In this document: piece by piece, positions 39,892 to 49,316 of the stretch
Position numbering within the stretch: position 1 is the stretch's first letter
How the letters are laid out: every line of letters starts with the position of its first letter
Assembly: GCA_004431415.1 (NCBI GenBank)
Contig: QPMI01000157.1
Coordinates: forward strand, 124,001 to 188,000
Origin: Cyanophora paradoxa
Lineage: Eukaryota > Glaucocystophyceae > Cyanophorales > Cyanophoraceae
Reading direction: 5' to 3'
Length of the DNA: 64,000 nt
Made by a program: the position numbers and the translations under genes
The notes under the pieces: generated by a model
Seen by the model: the letters and a program-made list of their open reading frames with translations, nothing else
Databases searched by the model: none
Told to the model about the DNA's origin: nothing

Positions 39892-41259
39892 ATGTCATCA
39901 AAGATCACACGCAGACAAACAGAGTACGATGTGAGTATATTGCCAATCCCAATCCCTCAAGAGGAGAGAGGGGGTCGCATTCAGAAAAAGAGTGACCTCA
40001 AAGCTTTAGTTCCTGCGGATATCCCAACTGCCATTGCTGTGCCTCACTTGGATCCCTTAGCAAGGACATTCTATGACACCAAGGTAGGATTTAAAGGCCT
40101 TGCTTCATTGGCCAAAGAGCTTCCAGATGTGCCAAGAAAGACAATCCGTAGATTCTATGATGCCCAAGAAATCAACCAGATAAATAAACCCCTCCCATCT
40201 GCCAAGAAGACTGCCTATATCCCAATAAGACAGCCACTCGACTGCTATGCCATAGACCTAATCTTTTATCCTTCGTACAGCAAACAGAATCAAGGCTACA
40301 ACACGTTCCTCACAGCTGTAGAAAATACCACCAGACTGGGCTTTATAATTCCCATGAGGGGAAAGACAGCAGAAAGCACATTGAACGCATTTAAGGAGCT
40401 TGAGCAACAAGTCCCTCGTCCAATTGTGAAGATACAAAGTGATGCTGGGAGCGAATTCCTGAACAAGGTATTTAAAGACCATTTAGAAACCCAGATGATT
40501 GAGCACCAAGTTTCGCAGGTTGGAGATCACAATAGCCAAGGCCGAATAGAAGCCTTTAATCGCACAATAAAGAAGCTAATTAACTCGTATTGTATAGCGA
40601 ATAATACTGTAAAGTTTTTCGACAAGCTCCAAGATTTTGCCTACAACTACAATAATACCATCCACTCAGCAACGGGGATGAAACCAGCAGAGACCACAGA
40701 GGTACATGTTCCTCTAATACTCGGAAAAGAAAACGAGAAATTCATGAAGTCAATTGAATATCTAAAAGACTATCCAGCAGGGAGCCACGTGAGAACTAAA
40801 ATAGAGAAGAGCCCATTTGCCAAACAAGGGAATAATTGGAGCCGCGAAATATTCACAATAGAAGGAGTGGAGGGGTTCAAATTTAAACTAAGGGACATTT
40901 CTGGCAAACTAATAGATCGACTTTATGCCCACTACGAATTACAGAAAGTGGAAACCGTGGAGTTCTTGGAGGCGCCATCAATAAATGTCATTGAAGAGGC
41001 AAAGAAAGAGGCCAGAACAGAGCGACTTTTGGCCAGAGAGGGGATTGAGAGGGCGCCAAACGTGCCAGATAAACCATTATTGGAGGACAGAGCAGGGAAG
41101 AAGAAGAAACAAGGGAGAGAGTTGGAGAGATTGAGGGTGGCGGGAACAGAGAGATTAGCAGGGGGAGCAGAGGCAGTAAGGTGGTATAGAGATTTCTCGA
41201 ATTCAAAGGAGACCTATGAAGCTCCAGCAATTTCCACGAGATCAAGGAGGAGGATTTGA
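39892..41259 (+). CDS. Polinton/retrovirus-type DDE integrase
   Basis: Intact 455-codon frame. The catalytic triad is visible as AIDLIF (first Asp), QSDAGSEF (second Asp) and GRIEAFNRT (Glu), with 35 residues between the second Asp and the Glu, as in rve integrases. After the core come an SH3/chromo-like segment and a long charged tail. The enzyme would join PLV ends to host DNA, and the 6-bp duplication at 14410/41940 is the expected product. It is the last gene before the right terminal repeat. A second, partial copy is at 2-655. Confidence 0.93.
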   Translation: MSSKITRRQTEYDVSILPIPIPQEERGGRIQKKSDLKALVPADIPTAIAVPHLDPLARTFYDTKVGFKGLASLAKELPDVPRKTIRRFYDAQEINQINKPLPSAKKTAYIPIRQPLDCYAIDLIFYPSYSKQNQGYNTFLTAVENTTRLGFIIPMRGKTAESTLNAFKELEQQVPRPIVKIQSDAGSEFLNKVFKDHLETQMIEHQVSQVGDHNSQGRIEAFNRTIKKLINSYCIANNTVKFFDKLQDFAYNYNNTIHSATGMKPAETTEVHVPLILGKENEKFMKSIEYLKDYPAGSHVRTKIEKSPFAKQGNNWSREIFTIEGVEGFKFKLRDISGKLIDRLYAHYELQKVETVEFLEAPSINVIEEAKKEARTERLLAREGIERAPNVPDKPLLEDRAGKKKKQGRELERLRVAGTERLAGGAEAVRWYRDFSNSKETYEAPAISTRSRRRI

Positions 41260-41261
41260 GC

Positions 41262-41575
41262 AGAGAGGAGGATGGGGGGATGAGGGGATGGGAAACCCAT
41301 CCCCTTGTACTCGAATAGAAAATTTCAAAAAACAAAAACAAAATTTGTTTTCTGAGAAAAGTCCCATCCCCCTGACTGAGTCCCATCCCCCTCCCATCCC
41401 CCTGACCAGATATCGTCACAAATCAACCAAATTTCATACATTTTCCCATCCCCCTGCCATCCCCTCTGCCATCCCTCCCATCCCCCTGCCATCCCCTCCG
41501 CCATCCATCCCATCCCCCTGCCATCCCCTCAAACCACCCTTTTACCAGACACTCCCATTCCCCTTCCATCCCCCT
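41262..41575. repeat. C-rich minisatellite near right end of PLV
   Basis: CCCATCCCCCTGCCATCCCC-type repeats, with one more 32-bp unit than in copy A (the extra unit is at about 41489-41520). No coding sequence. Confidence 0.85.
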
Positions 41576-41649
41576 GACTATTCAAGATATCTCTTTAAGA
41601 GAAAACGTAAAGAAATGAAGAGATGGTTGGCAGTCTTAATTATGGATAG

Positions 41650-41742
41650 AGGCAGGAGAGGCAGGAGGGTTATATGTAAAATCCCACACAAGAGGGGAAT
41701 CCATAGGAAAGTTTACAAATAACCCTCCTGCCTCTCCTGCCT
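41650..41742. repeat. Subterminal stem-loop, right end of PLV
   Basis: Perfect 24-bp arms at 41650-41673 and 41719-41742 made from AGGCAGGAG units. The loop flanks (TTATATGTAAAA and GAAAGTTTACAAA) are shared with the left end. Confidence 0.92.
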
Positions 41743-41864
41743 AATTGGTGCCGAATCCAAGCTTCTAATACCCCAGAGGCGGCCAACATACTGGTGCCAA
41801 AAAGACATGATTAATACCCTAAGACCTGAAATAAATGCTTACTACCCTAGTACCTGAAACGCGC

Positions 41865-41939
41865 ACACATAGGGATACCCCTGATCCAAGCCTGTAGGCC
41901 GAAGGCCGGAGGGCTTGGATCAGGGGTATCCCTATGTGT
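41865..41939. repeat. Terminal palindrome, right end of PLV
   Basis: Perfect 28-bp arms around a 19-base centre with inner GGCC-GAA-GGCC. Identical to 1229-1303 and structurally equivalent to 14416-14488. Confidence 0.95.
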
Positions 41940-41945
41940 GCCATT
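41940..41945. repeat. PLV target-site duplication GCCATT, right copy
   Basis: Matches 14410-14415. Confidence 0.95.
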
Positions 41946-42015
41946 CGACATATAACAGCTCTTCCTTGCATGCGCATGCGCGTGCACAGTTGTCCGGGCG
42001 CACGCAAGGTTGCAG

Positions 42016-43500
42016 CAGACGGATCCAGATGCAGATCTTGCAACGAAGCTTCAAAGCGCACATTTCAAGTTCGAAATCGAGAAGGCTCTTATACTTAATA
42101 GTGTTGAACAACAAAACGCCACGGTTTGTGGCTGGTTTTCCTGATGCTGTTCCGAGATTAAGTTGCTTCGAGTTTTAAATGTTTCCCTCTTCATCTTCAG
42201 AATTCTTCGCATGCTTCGAACTCGAATTATGCTCCAGACGTCGATCCTGCTGCTGTGCAGTTGCATGCAGCTTCTGCCCGGCTTGCAGTTGAAGGTGAGC
42301 ACGCCGAAAATCAAAGTCTGCAGCTCTATTTTGATTTTAAGTAGTGCCGACCGATCCGCGAACCATGCGTGTGGCGGATGTGTCCGAGTGGCTTCGATCT
42401 CTTGATCTTGTAATGCTCGCGGCTTCCTTTGAGAACAATTGCGTGGATGGGATGGTGCTCTTAACGCTCACCGATGCTGACCTCCAGGGGGAACTCGGCA
42501 TCTCGTCAAGCCTCATCCGCCGCAAACTTCTAATGAAGGCTAGTTCTTTGTTCGATTTTACGGTTTCAATTTCTCTGGTTTTCTCATACACTATTTGTTT
42601 AAATTACGTTCTTTCAGATCGGCGAGCTCGCGCAACAGCATAATCTTTCATCAGAGCGGCCTCGTGATCAGAACACTCAGGCTCACGCGTACGATCAGCG
42701 GCCTCAAGCTCTGGCAATTTCAATGCGCTTGCTGCCACCGGGGTGCTTGGTGTTCAATTGTTACCAAATTCACAATTCGAAACGTAACTGTCAGATTTGA
42801 GTTTCATGTGTTTCTGTCATATCGTCGTGCTGGAGGCTCTGATCGCTCCCACCTCCTTCGCGAGCGTCTTGCTGCTTTGGGGTTTATGCTTTCTTCCCCC
42901 TGCTTACAGCTGATGATTGCAATTGCTTTACCTGATGGATATCTGCAGGTACCGAGTGTTCATGGATGTCTCAGAGCTTGGACAAGGCACATTCGACCAG
43001 CAGCTTGTGGTAATTAAATTGTGCTCGATTCTCCACGAATTATTTGTCTTGACGGTGAAGCGCCGGTTTCAGACAAAGCTGCAGGCGTCAGTGCTTGTGG
43101 TGGCGGTTCTCACGCCAGGAGCGTTAGATCGCTGCCGGATCTCTGCGGTGGGCTCGGAGAACGATTGGGTTCGCAAGGAGCTCACCGTCGCCTGCGAAAG
43201 CAAGAAGGCCGGCCGCTCTGCTCTCCTCTACTCTCATCGCCGCTCTAAAATATTGAACAGGCCATAGTTCCGGTTCTCGACCCGAGATTCGAATGGCCTG
43301 TCGATTTGCCTGCCGAGATCCGCGACCTACCTCGACATCAAGGTTAGCAAATCAGATTGCAATCGATATTGATCATGATGCTTCTGTGAACACATATATA
43401 CCTTCGTACGGCAGGCGTTGTGTGGCAGCACGACTATGTCGATGCGTGCGTGGTCAAGCTCTGCCAGTACATTCAGAGCGCTGTCGACGCCGTGTCATAG
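42016..43500 (+). CDS. SAM-TIR domain protein, SARM1-like (nine inferred exons, 5' end incomplete)
   Basis: Inferred exons: 42016-42123, 42201-42294, 42345-42538, 42618-42742, 42795-42881, 42949-43009, 43073-43207, 43261-43342, 43415-43500. All splice phases agree and the last eight exons total 864 bases. Two introns (42539-42617, 43208-43260) would be GC-AG; the rest are GT-AG, 50 to 80 bases. A SAM domain (VSEWLRSLDLVMLAASFENN, DGMVLLTLTDADL) is followed by a TIR domain: FEFHVFLSYRRAGGSDRS, YRVFMDVSELGQGTFDQQL, VLTPGALDRC, DWVRKELTVA, IVPVLDPRFEWP, VVWQHDYVDACVV. The Glu of WVRKE aligns with the catalytic Glu of SARM1 NADase (WVHKE). The PLV sits just upstream, so earlier exons are unknown. 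A retroelement begins 8 bases after the stop. Confidence 0.82.
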
Positions 43501-43507
43501 TGTTGAC

Positions 43508-43670
43508 TACTCGAACCTATGTGAGCGTCAGCGTAGCATAGGGCAGTGTATGGCTGCCAAATAAAGGCAGCCTTGCTTACGCACATATGTACAAGGGGCG
43601 CACTTACAAGTTATAAGTGCGCCCCTGGGGTACAAGCCTCAGTCTTGCTTCGCAGCCAAGGCCTCTAAGC
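43508..43670 (+). repeat. Repeat A1 with strong hairpin
   Basis: 163 bp repeated at 45555-45717 (offset 2047) and inverted at 61442-61601. It contains GGCTGCC-AAATAAA-GGCAGCC and a hairpin with 12-bp arms, GGGGCGCACTTA at 43595-43606 and its complement at 43614-43625. Confidence 0.93.
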
Positions 43671-43677
43671 TGAGGTC

Positions 43678-44859
43678 ATGGCTCGCTCGCGGAGGAGCCC
43701 ATCGTGGGCCCCTCTGTTCGTAGTCGTCTTGACCATCATTCTGCTCGTCGCCTGTGCCGAGGCGGCGCAGAAACGCAAGTCAACGGCCACTGGTGCGCGC
43801 AAGTCGGCCAAACCCAAGACGGCGACGACCCCCGCGCCCCAGGCCCGGAGGTCGTCATCTCGTCTTCAAGCTCCGGCCAACGACAGTGCGGAGGAGGAGC
43901 AGCCTGCACCTCCGCCGACGCGATCTCGCAAAGGCAAGGAGAAAGCCGTGTCGCCGGATCCGGACCAGCAGCAGTCCGACCCAGAAGATGAACCTGAGGA
44001 CGACGTTGCCGTTAGACTGGCACAGCGTGAGCAGTTCGGTGGCGCCTACGACGAGGAAGAGCAAGTGGCTGCGCGCAACTTTCCGAACTTGGCGCAAGTG
44101 GATCCGGGCGCGGCTGGCCCGTCAACCGGCTTCACCCGTCACCTTCAAGGCCCTTATGCTGTACCCGCTGGCAACTCGACTGCCCCAACGTCGACCAAAC
44201 CGGCAGCGGGTGCGCTTCCGCCAGCGTGGGCTGAGCTACTTCAGCGTGGGATAGATAGCGCGGTCATCAAGCTTCAAGAGCAGCAGCAGCAGCAGCTCGG
44301 CGAGCAGCAGAAAGACAACCATGAGGCTATGCAGCTCAAAAACCCGTGGCTTCGTGAGCTTGCCCTGCAGCTATCGCAGCTTAAGTTTCAGCTCAAGAGA
44401 TGCTCTTCGTGCACTGCGTGCTACGATCACGTAAAGCAGAGCCTCAAAATCCTCGACGAGCTCCGGAAGCGGATCGACATTCGCGACAAGGGCGGCGACA
44501 AGCTTGCCGAGCGGCTGGCAGGTGTGCCAGAGGAGTATCGGGGCACGGCTGCGGCGCTGGCGCACGCGCTCAACATTGCTGGCCCGGAGGCCGCCGGCGG
44601 GCGCCCGTATGTGCAGCACGCCAACCCGCGGCCCCAGCACCAGGGCCGCGATCGCCCGCCGTCGCAGCGCAACAGCGGGATGTGTTTCCGCTGCAACAAG
44701 CCCGGGCATGTCGTGAAGGATTGCCCGAACGAGCCGCGCCCCGGCTGGCGCGACCCCCCAAGTAGACGTGCGCGCCCTTGTGTGGACGCGCAGTTTTCGT
44801 TTCGCATTTCGCTAGATACTAGTGTTTCGGTGTGTTCTTGCAAGCATAAGTATTGCTAG
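43678..44859 (+). CDS. Gag-like protein with CCHC zinc knuckle
   Basis: 393 residues. The C-terminal CFRCNKPGHVVKDC is a retroviral-type zinc knuckle for nucleic-acid binding. The middle is Gln-rich (QEQQQQQLGEQQ) and helical, with a CSSCTACYDHV pair. The first 31 residues are odd for a Gag: basic start, then PLFVVVLTIILLVACAEA, which looks like a signal peptide or membrane anchor. The ORF starts 7 bases after the A1 repeat. It probably packages the retroelement RNA. The downstream RT unit lacks a gag of its own. Confidence 0.78.
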   Translation: MARSRRSPSWAPLFVVVLTIILLVACAEAAQKRKSTATGARKSAKPKTATTPAPQARRSSSRLQAPANDSAEEEQPAPPPTRSRKGKEKAVSPDPDQQQSDPEDEPEDDVAVRLAQREQFGGAYDEEEQVAARNFPNLAQVDPGAAGPSTGFTRHLQGPYAVPAGNSTAPTSTKPAAGALPPAWAELLQRGIDSAVIKLQEQQQQQLGEQQKDNHEAMQLKNPWLRELALQLSQLKFQLKRCSSCTACYDHVKQSLKILDELRKRIDIRDKGGDKLAERLAGVPEEYRGTAAALAHALNIAGPEAAGGRPYVQHANPRPQHQGRDRPPSQRNSGMCFRCNKPGHVVKDCPNEPRPGWRDPPSRRARPCVDAQFSFRISLDTSVSVCSCKHKYC

Positions 44860-45496
44860 CATATGCAAGTGCAGTCTTCAGAAGATCTAGAGTGTGCGTG
44901 TATGCTTCCCTAAACATGCAATACATGTATTATGCTTCCATTTCATGTGATGGTGTACATGTGGCCGGGTGCGGCATTGTGGCCGGGTGCGGCATAGTCA
45001 TTACCAGCCGTGGTGGCGCCGGCGTGCTGTGGCTTTATGCATTGGTCCTGTGTGCATTTGCATGTGTTAACACTGTGAAGTGTGACTGTGATTGTAGTCT
45101 ACTTTTCTTTTCAATGCTAGTGGCATATATTGCCGTCTGGATGACTCCAACCTGGCAGAGCCCCAGCTGACTCCCGGCAACTGACCTGTTTCCAGCACAG
45201 GTCAGGAGTGCTGCTGGCTGTCGAGCTCCTGGCCCCTCCGGCCTTCCCGTGTGTCGCTATCGCATACTGGGCGCTCTGAAATTAACCTAGTGCATTTTGC
45301 AGGTGAGGAGTACACAAGGGTACGAAGATTCCATGATGCCAACTGTTCCCGCTGATATCGCAGGTTGGCGCATTCATCCAGAAAGTCCATGCCTGTGCAA
45401 ATGTGTTGTGGCACTGTGGGTGCATTGTGGCACTGTGTGTGCATGTGAGCTCAAGACTTGAACCAACAAGCACATTGACACGCTCACTCTTATATT
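44860..45496. other. Non-coding 3' part of the gag unit
   Basis: No credible gene. A tandem GTGGCCGGGTGCGGCAT(T/A) pair is at about 44960-44996. The remainder is ordinary mixed sequence up to repeat B1. Confidence 0.5.
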
Positions 45497-45557
45497 CTTC
45501 ATGACAAGACATGTTGTGCTTAGCTTGCTGTAAGCAAGGCTGCCGTGGCAGCCATAC
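45497..45557 (+). repeat. Repeat B1
   Basis: 61 bp (CTTCATGACAAGACATG ... GGCTGCCGTGGCAGCCATAC), repeated at 49317-49377 and inverted at 57782-57843. Ends in the hairpin GGCTGCC-GT-GGCAGCC. It joins directly to repeat A2. Confidence 0.92.
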
Positions 45558-45717
45558 TCGAACCTATGTGAGCGTCAGCGTAGCATAGGGCAGTGTATGG
45601 CTGCCAAATAAAGGCAGCCTTGCTTACGCACATATGTACAAGGGGCGCACTTACAAGTTATAAGTGCGCCCCTGGGGTACAAGCCTCAGTCTTGCTTCGC
45701 AGCCAAGGCCTCTAAGC
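45555..45717 (+). repeat. Repeat A2
   Basis: Copy of A1 at the 5' end of the RT-recombinase unit. The B1-A2 junction resembles the internal junction of split direct repeats in Ngaro/PAT-type elements. Confidence 0.92.
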
Positions 45718-45786
45718 TTCTTCCCGTTCGCGTGTCACCATCTTCAAGCCAGCGGCTGCATGGACCATCAGCTGTAGCAGTGCTAG

Positions 45787-47751
45787 ATGGGCACCGCGAT
45801 AATTGGGCATGTCTGCCAATGCAAGGCCTCACCTCACTTTGCAGGAGGCTTTGTTGCATCCTGCATTCAAGCTGCAGTCCAACAGTGGAGAGCGATTGGA
45901 GCCAATGATGTCGTGCTCAACTGGATCTTGCGTGGTTTCCCTTTGTCAGGAGCGAGGCGGCTGCCAGCAGAGCGCCGGGCCAACCACAAGTCTGCGGCTG
46001 TGGACCATCAGGACTTTGTGAGAACCGAAATTCAGAAGCTTTTGCGCACGGGAGCGATCAGAGAAGTTGAAGAAGCTCAAGTGAACATTGTCTGCTCACT
46101 GTCCGTGGTGCCCAAGAAGACTGGATCCAAGTTGCGGCTCATCTGGGATGGCCGGCCTACCAATAAAGGCCTTCCGGACATCCCCTTCAAGTATGAGACT
46201 CTTGAGCATGTTGCAGCCATGCTGCGCCAAGGCTGGTACATGTTCACTATTGACCTTGAATCTGGATACCACCACGTGCCAGTCTCACCGCAAGACTGGC
46301 GGAACATGGGCTTTGAGTTTGACAGCAAATTCTATGTGTACACAGTTTTGCCCTTCGGCCTCAAGCACTCACCGTTTGCATTCGTCAAGATCATGCGACA
46401 AGTGGTCAACTACTTCCGCCGCTTTGGCATCTTCGTGGTGAACTATGTTGACGACTGGTGGTTTGCTGCTCCAACCTACGAGAAGGCCTGTGAATTGCGG
46501 GATTTCGTCCTCAAAACATTTGCTGCCCTCAAGCTTGTGGTCAACAGCAAATCTGAGCTCACCCCAGCACAGTCGGTGGCTTTCTTGGGCTTCATAGTGG
46601 ACTCCGCCCGCATGTTGTTTGAAGTACCCCAAGACAAGCTTGGTCGTCTGCTTGCTTTGATCAAAGGGCTTCTGAAGAAAAAGAAATCAGCATCTGCACG
46701 TGAAATGGCCAAGGTCGCCGGCACCCTTGTGTCCATGGCACGGGGCTTGGCTCCAGCTCGCATCAAGACCAGGTCCCTCTTTCGATACATCAATGTCGTG
46801 GCAAGAGAATGGCATTGGAATCATCCAGTGGAGCTCACCAATGAGACTCGTCGGGAACTTGAGTGGTGGCTGGCCAACATCCACCGATACAATGGCCGCT
46901 GCCCTATTCGGCCTGAAAGGCTCTTTGTGTTGACTACGGATGCAAGCCATGTTGGTGCAGGAGCCTGGATCACTACCCGAATTGGTGATGCTCAACCTGT
47001 GGCTTGGGAGCTTGAGCCTGCCCCATTCCAGTGCCTGTGGAACCAAGAAGAAGCTCAGCAAATTTCGTCGTGGCGCGAGTTAATGGCAGTGCTTCGCGCT
47101 ATGCAGCACTATCAAGGTTTATTGCGCAATCAGAACATCTTAGTTCGCTCGGACAACACAGTGACTGTGGCCTACATCAACAATGGTGGCGGAAGACATG
47201 AATACCTTTGCCGAGTTGCAGCAGCAATTTGGGATATTGCTCTGCTCAATTGCATCAGCATTGAAGCAGAACACATTCCTGGTGTTGACAATGAGTGGTC
47301 CGATGCTTTGAGTCGCTACTTTTACCCCGCCGACTACTCTTTGAAACCTGGGTATTTTGCCATGGTCAGTCGGACATTTGGACCTTTTGATATTGATCGT
47401 ATGGCCTCATCAGCCAACACTCACCTAAATCGATACTTTTCCATTGATTTGAATGATCGACATGCTGAAGGATATGATTGCTTTACAGCAACCTGGCGTG
47501 GTGCTCGTAATTACGTCTTTCCGGACCCAAATGTTCTCTTGCACCTTGTGTCACATGTCCGCCAGTGTAGGGCCTCGGCAGTTTTTATTGTCCCTCAGTG
47601 GCCCTCAGCTCCATGGTGGCCACAGTTGCAGCTTGCCTTGCGTGCACCTGCAATGGTGCTTGGCCCAGCATATGACGTGTGCTATCGCGGGCCTCGCTCG
47701 GCACAGTTACCTTCCTGGATTCTTGTTGCTCTTTATGTGTCGTGGGAGTAG
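45787..47751 (+). CDS. DIRS-type reverse transcriptase/RNase H
   Basis: 654 residues, intact. RT motifs: SVVPKKTGSKLRLIWDGRPT, FTIDLESGYHHVPV, VLPFGLKHSPFAF, and the active site NYVDDWWF. RNase H follows (LTTDASHVGAGAWI, SWRELMAVLRAM, VRSDNTVTVAYIN). The distal part FDIDRMASSANTHLNRYFS is a block I associate with DIRS/Ngaro-type polyproteins. It copies element RNA into DNA. The second copy at 59408-61372 is identical apart from one or two residues, so amplification is very recent. Confidence 0.93.
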   Translation: MGTAIIGHVCQCKASPHFAGGFVASCIQAAVQQWRAIGANDVVLNWILRGFPLSGARRLPAERRANHKSAAVDHQDFVRTEIQKLLRTGAIREVEEAQVNIVCSLSVVPKKTGSKLRLIWDGRPTNKGLPDIPFKYETLEHVAAMLRQGWYMFTIDLESGYHHVPVSPQDWRNMGFEFDSKFYVYTVLPFGLKHSPFAFVKIMRQVVNYFRRFGIFVVNYVDDWWFAAPTYEKACELRDFVLKTFAALKLVVNSKSELTPAQSVAFLGFIVDSARMLFEVPQDKLGRLLALIKGLLKKKKSASAREMAKVAGTLVSMARGLAPARIKTRSLFRYINVVAREWHWNHPVELTNETRRELEWWLANIHRYNGRCPIRPERLFVLTTDASHVGAGAWITTRIGDAQPVAWELEPAPFQCLWNQEEAQQISSWRELMAVLRAMQHYQGLLRNQNILVRSDNTVTVAYINNGGGRHEYLCRVAAAIWDIALLNCISIEAEHIPGVDNEWSDALSRYFYPADYSLKPGYFAMVSRTFGPFDIDRMASSANTHLNRYFSIDLNDRHAEGYDCFTATWRGARNYVFPDPNVLLHLVSHVRQCRASAVFIVPQWPSAPWWPQLQLALRAPAMVLGPAYDVCYRGPRSAQLPSWILVALYVSWE

Positions 47752-47907
47752 ATTGAAGGCTCTTGCTGCAGAATTCAACTCCTGCTCATCTCTGCTCAGC
47801 TTACTTTGTCCAGCAACAGGGATAGAAAGCTTGAGTGGGGGGCTTTAAAAAGAAGAAGAAGAAATGTAGTCTGACATACCCTTGACTCTGGTGATGCAGG
47901 TGCTCGT

Positions 47908-48908
47908 ATGGCTGATCTGCTCAACCGGGTCACTTTCTACAGAACAAACTCTGTGAGCGAGCGAACCCAAAGCCTCTACGCCCGCTGGGTCGTCCTCTAT
48001 GAAGGCCATTGCGCGGTTCACTGCATTCCAGCCTGGCCACCAACAGCTTCTGGCGTCGCAACACTGCTGGTGGCTCTTGCTGATGAAGAGTACGGTCTCT
48101 CAGCAATTGACCAGTGTCACTCTGCTCTGCTACATCAGACAAGGCAGAGGATGTTGCCTACTACTGCATTTGCTCACCCCCTTGTGCTGCAAACATTGCA
48201 AGGAATCGCCCGACTTTGTGGAAAACCAGCAAAGCAATCTGCATTGGTCACGTCCGTCCACCTGGAGGCGATTGCTCGTACCTACGCTCGTTCCCCTCAA
48301 ACAAGCTCCTTCGCGCCCTTGTGATGTTGCTTACCGGTTTCTTTGGCCTGTTGCGGCGTGGCGAAATCGTGGCACTCCGGCGGCAAGATGTGTCCATCCG
48401 CGCGGATCGCGTCGTGCTCTTCATTGCCGGTTCCAAGACCGATCGTCGTCGCCAAGGCGCGCAAGTTGTCTTGGGCGCCGTCCCAGAGTCGGTCATCTGT
48501 CCGGTGTTCTGGTTTCGAACCTACTTGCGGACTCTAGCGCTCGCGGATCCGGGCGCACCTCTTTTTGGGCAGCTTCGGGACGCAGCTCGTTCTCTGTCAG
48601 CTCAGACCGTGGCCTATGTTCTCCGGTTCGCATTTGACGCGGCGGGCTTGGACGCCACTGGTATCACACCTCATGGCTTGCGTCGCGGTGGAGCTACTGC
48701 TCTGGCTGCTGCGGGCGTGCCTGAAGAGCTTGTTCAAGCGGTTGGTCGCTGGTCTTTGTTGTCAGCGGTCTACCGACGCTATATCGATTCTGCTGAGCGC
48801 CCGCCCTTGGCTGCGCTCATGGCTAGGCCTGGTGCTCGTTACGCTGGCCCGTCAGCTTCGCTGCAGTCATGTCGGCAGCAAGTCGCGCGTACTCGGCGCA
48901 GTAGTTGA
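47908..48908 (+). CDS. Tyrosine recombinase of the retroelement, copy 1 (one frame break)
   Basis: The N-terminal segment runs from 47908 until the frame changes near 48296, where this copy has C4 and copy 2 has C5 (58863-58867). The catalytic part then reads FGLLRRGEIVALR (first Arg), THGLRRGGAT-like HGLRRGGATALAAAG (His and second Arg) and SAVYRRYID (Tyr nucleophile). The enzyme would insert the circular DNA copy by strand exchange. A run of C5 near 48177-48181 is full length here but short in copy 2. 156 bp separate it from the RT gene. Confidence 0.9.
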
Positions 48909-49316
48909 TTGTCTAGTCTTAGAGTCTTGCTTCGCAGTTGTGCGCCTTTGCTGTGCTGTCGGCGCTTGTCTCCCTCGCTCACAAGCGAGGGCAAGCTGTG
49001 TAACTTGCTGAGCGGCTTGTTCCCTAGCCGCTCGAGCGGCTTTGCTTAGCCGCTTTCAATGTGTGTTAGCAATGCCCATTGTTTACTATGCCTTCAGTCA
49101 TCTTTAAGCCATTGTTAGTGCCAACCATTGATATCTTTTGATGAATAATTGATCAACAATTGATCACTAATGTTCAATCATTCTACGTCCGCAAGACTCA
49201 CTCTGCAGCGTGCGCTAGCTGATGTCCTCGAGCGCAGTTGCAGCTTGCCCTTCTTGTGAGCGAGCGAGTCATGATCTTAGCTTCGCGGCTTTGGCAAGCG
49301 CGAATCTAGACCTTCA
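48909..49316 (+). other. 3' untranslated part of the RT-recombinase unit
   Basis: No gene. Short inverted repeats (CTCGCTCACAAGCGAGG, and GCGGCTTG/CAAGCCGC-like pairs near 49010-49050) and TTGATCAACAATTGATCA near 49150. Repeated exactly in inverted copy 2. Confidence 0.6.

Larger units (their letters stand above)
14416..41939 (+). mobile_element. Integrated polinton-like virus, complete (copy B)
   Basis: A 27,524-bp AT-rich element with a 6-bp target duplication, roughly 300-bp imperfect terminal inverted repeats, and the expected core set: double-jelly-roll capsid protein, penton-like proteins, FtsK/A32-like packaging ATPase, DDE integrase, TVpol-SF3 helicase and a family-B DNA polymerase. 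Genes run mainly leftward from 14685 to 22998, rightward from 23042 to 31347, leftward from 31322 to 36685, and rightward to 41259. I see no maturation protease of the adenovirus type. Accessory genes include a SpeD-like decarboxylase, a patatin-like lipase and a giant fibre. Numerous single-base frame breaks are probably consensus errors. Confidence 0.95.
43508..45557 (+). mobile_element. Gag-bearing unit of a tyrosine-recombinase retroelement (A1-gag-B1)
   Basis: Bounded by repeat A1 (43508-43670) and repeat B1 (45497-45557). It contains one ORF with a zinc knuckle and about 640 bp of non-coding 3' sequence. It directly abuts the RT-recombinase unit, whose A repeat begins as B1 ends. A and B repeats match those of the downstream units, so the same recombinase probably mobilises both. 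Confidence 0.75.

Noticed and set aside
42163-42405. Unspliced 80-codon hydrophobic ORF upstream of the SAM domain
   Set aside because: A different frame joins in phase through a 50-base GT-AG intron to the SAM exon, making the ORF a shadow of that exon.
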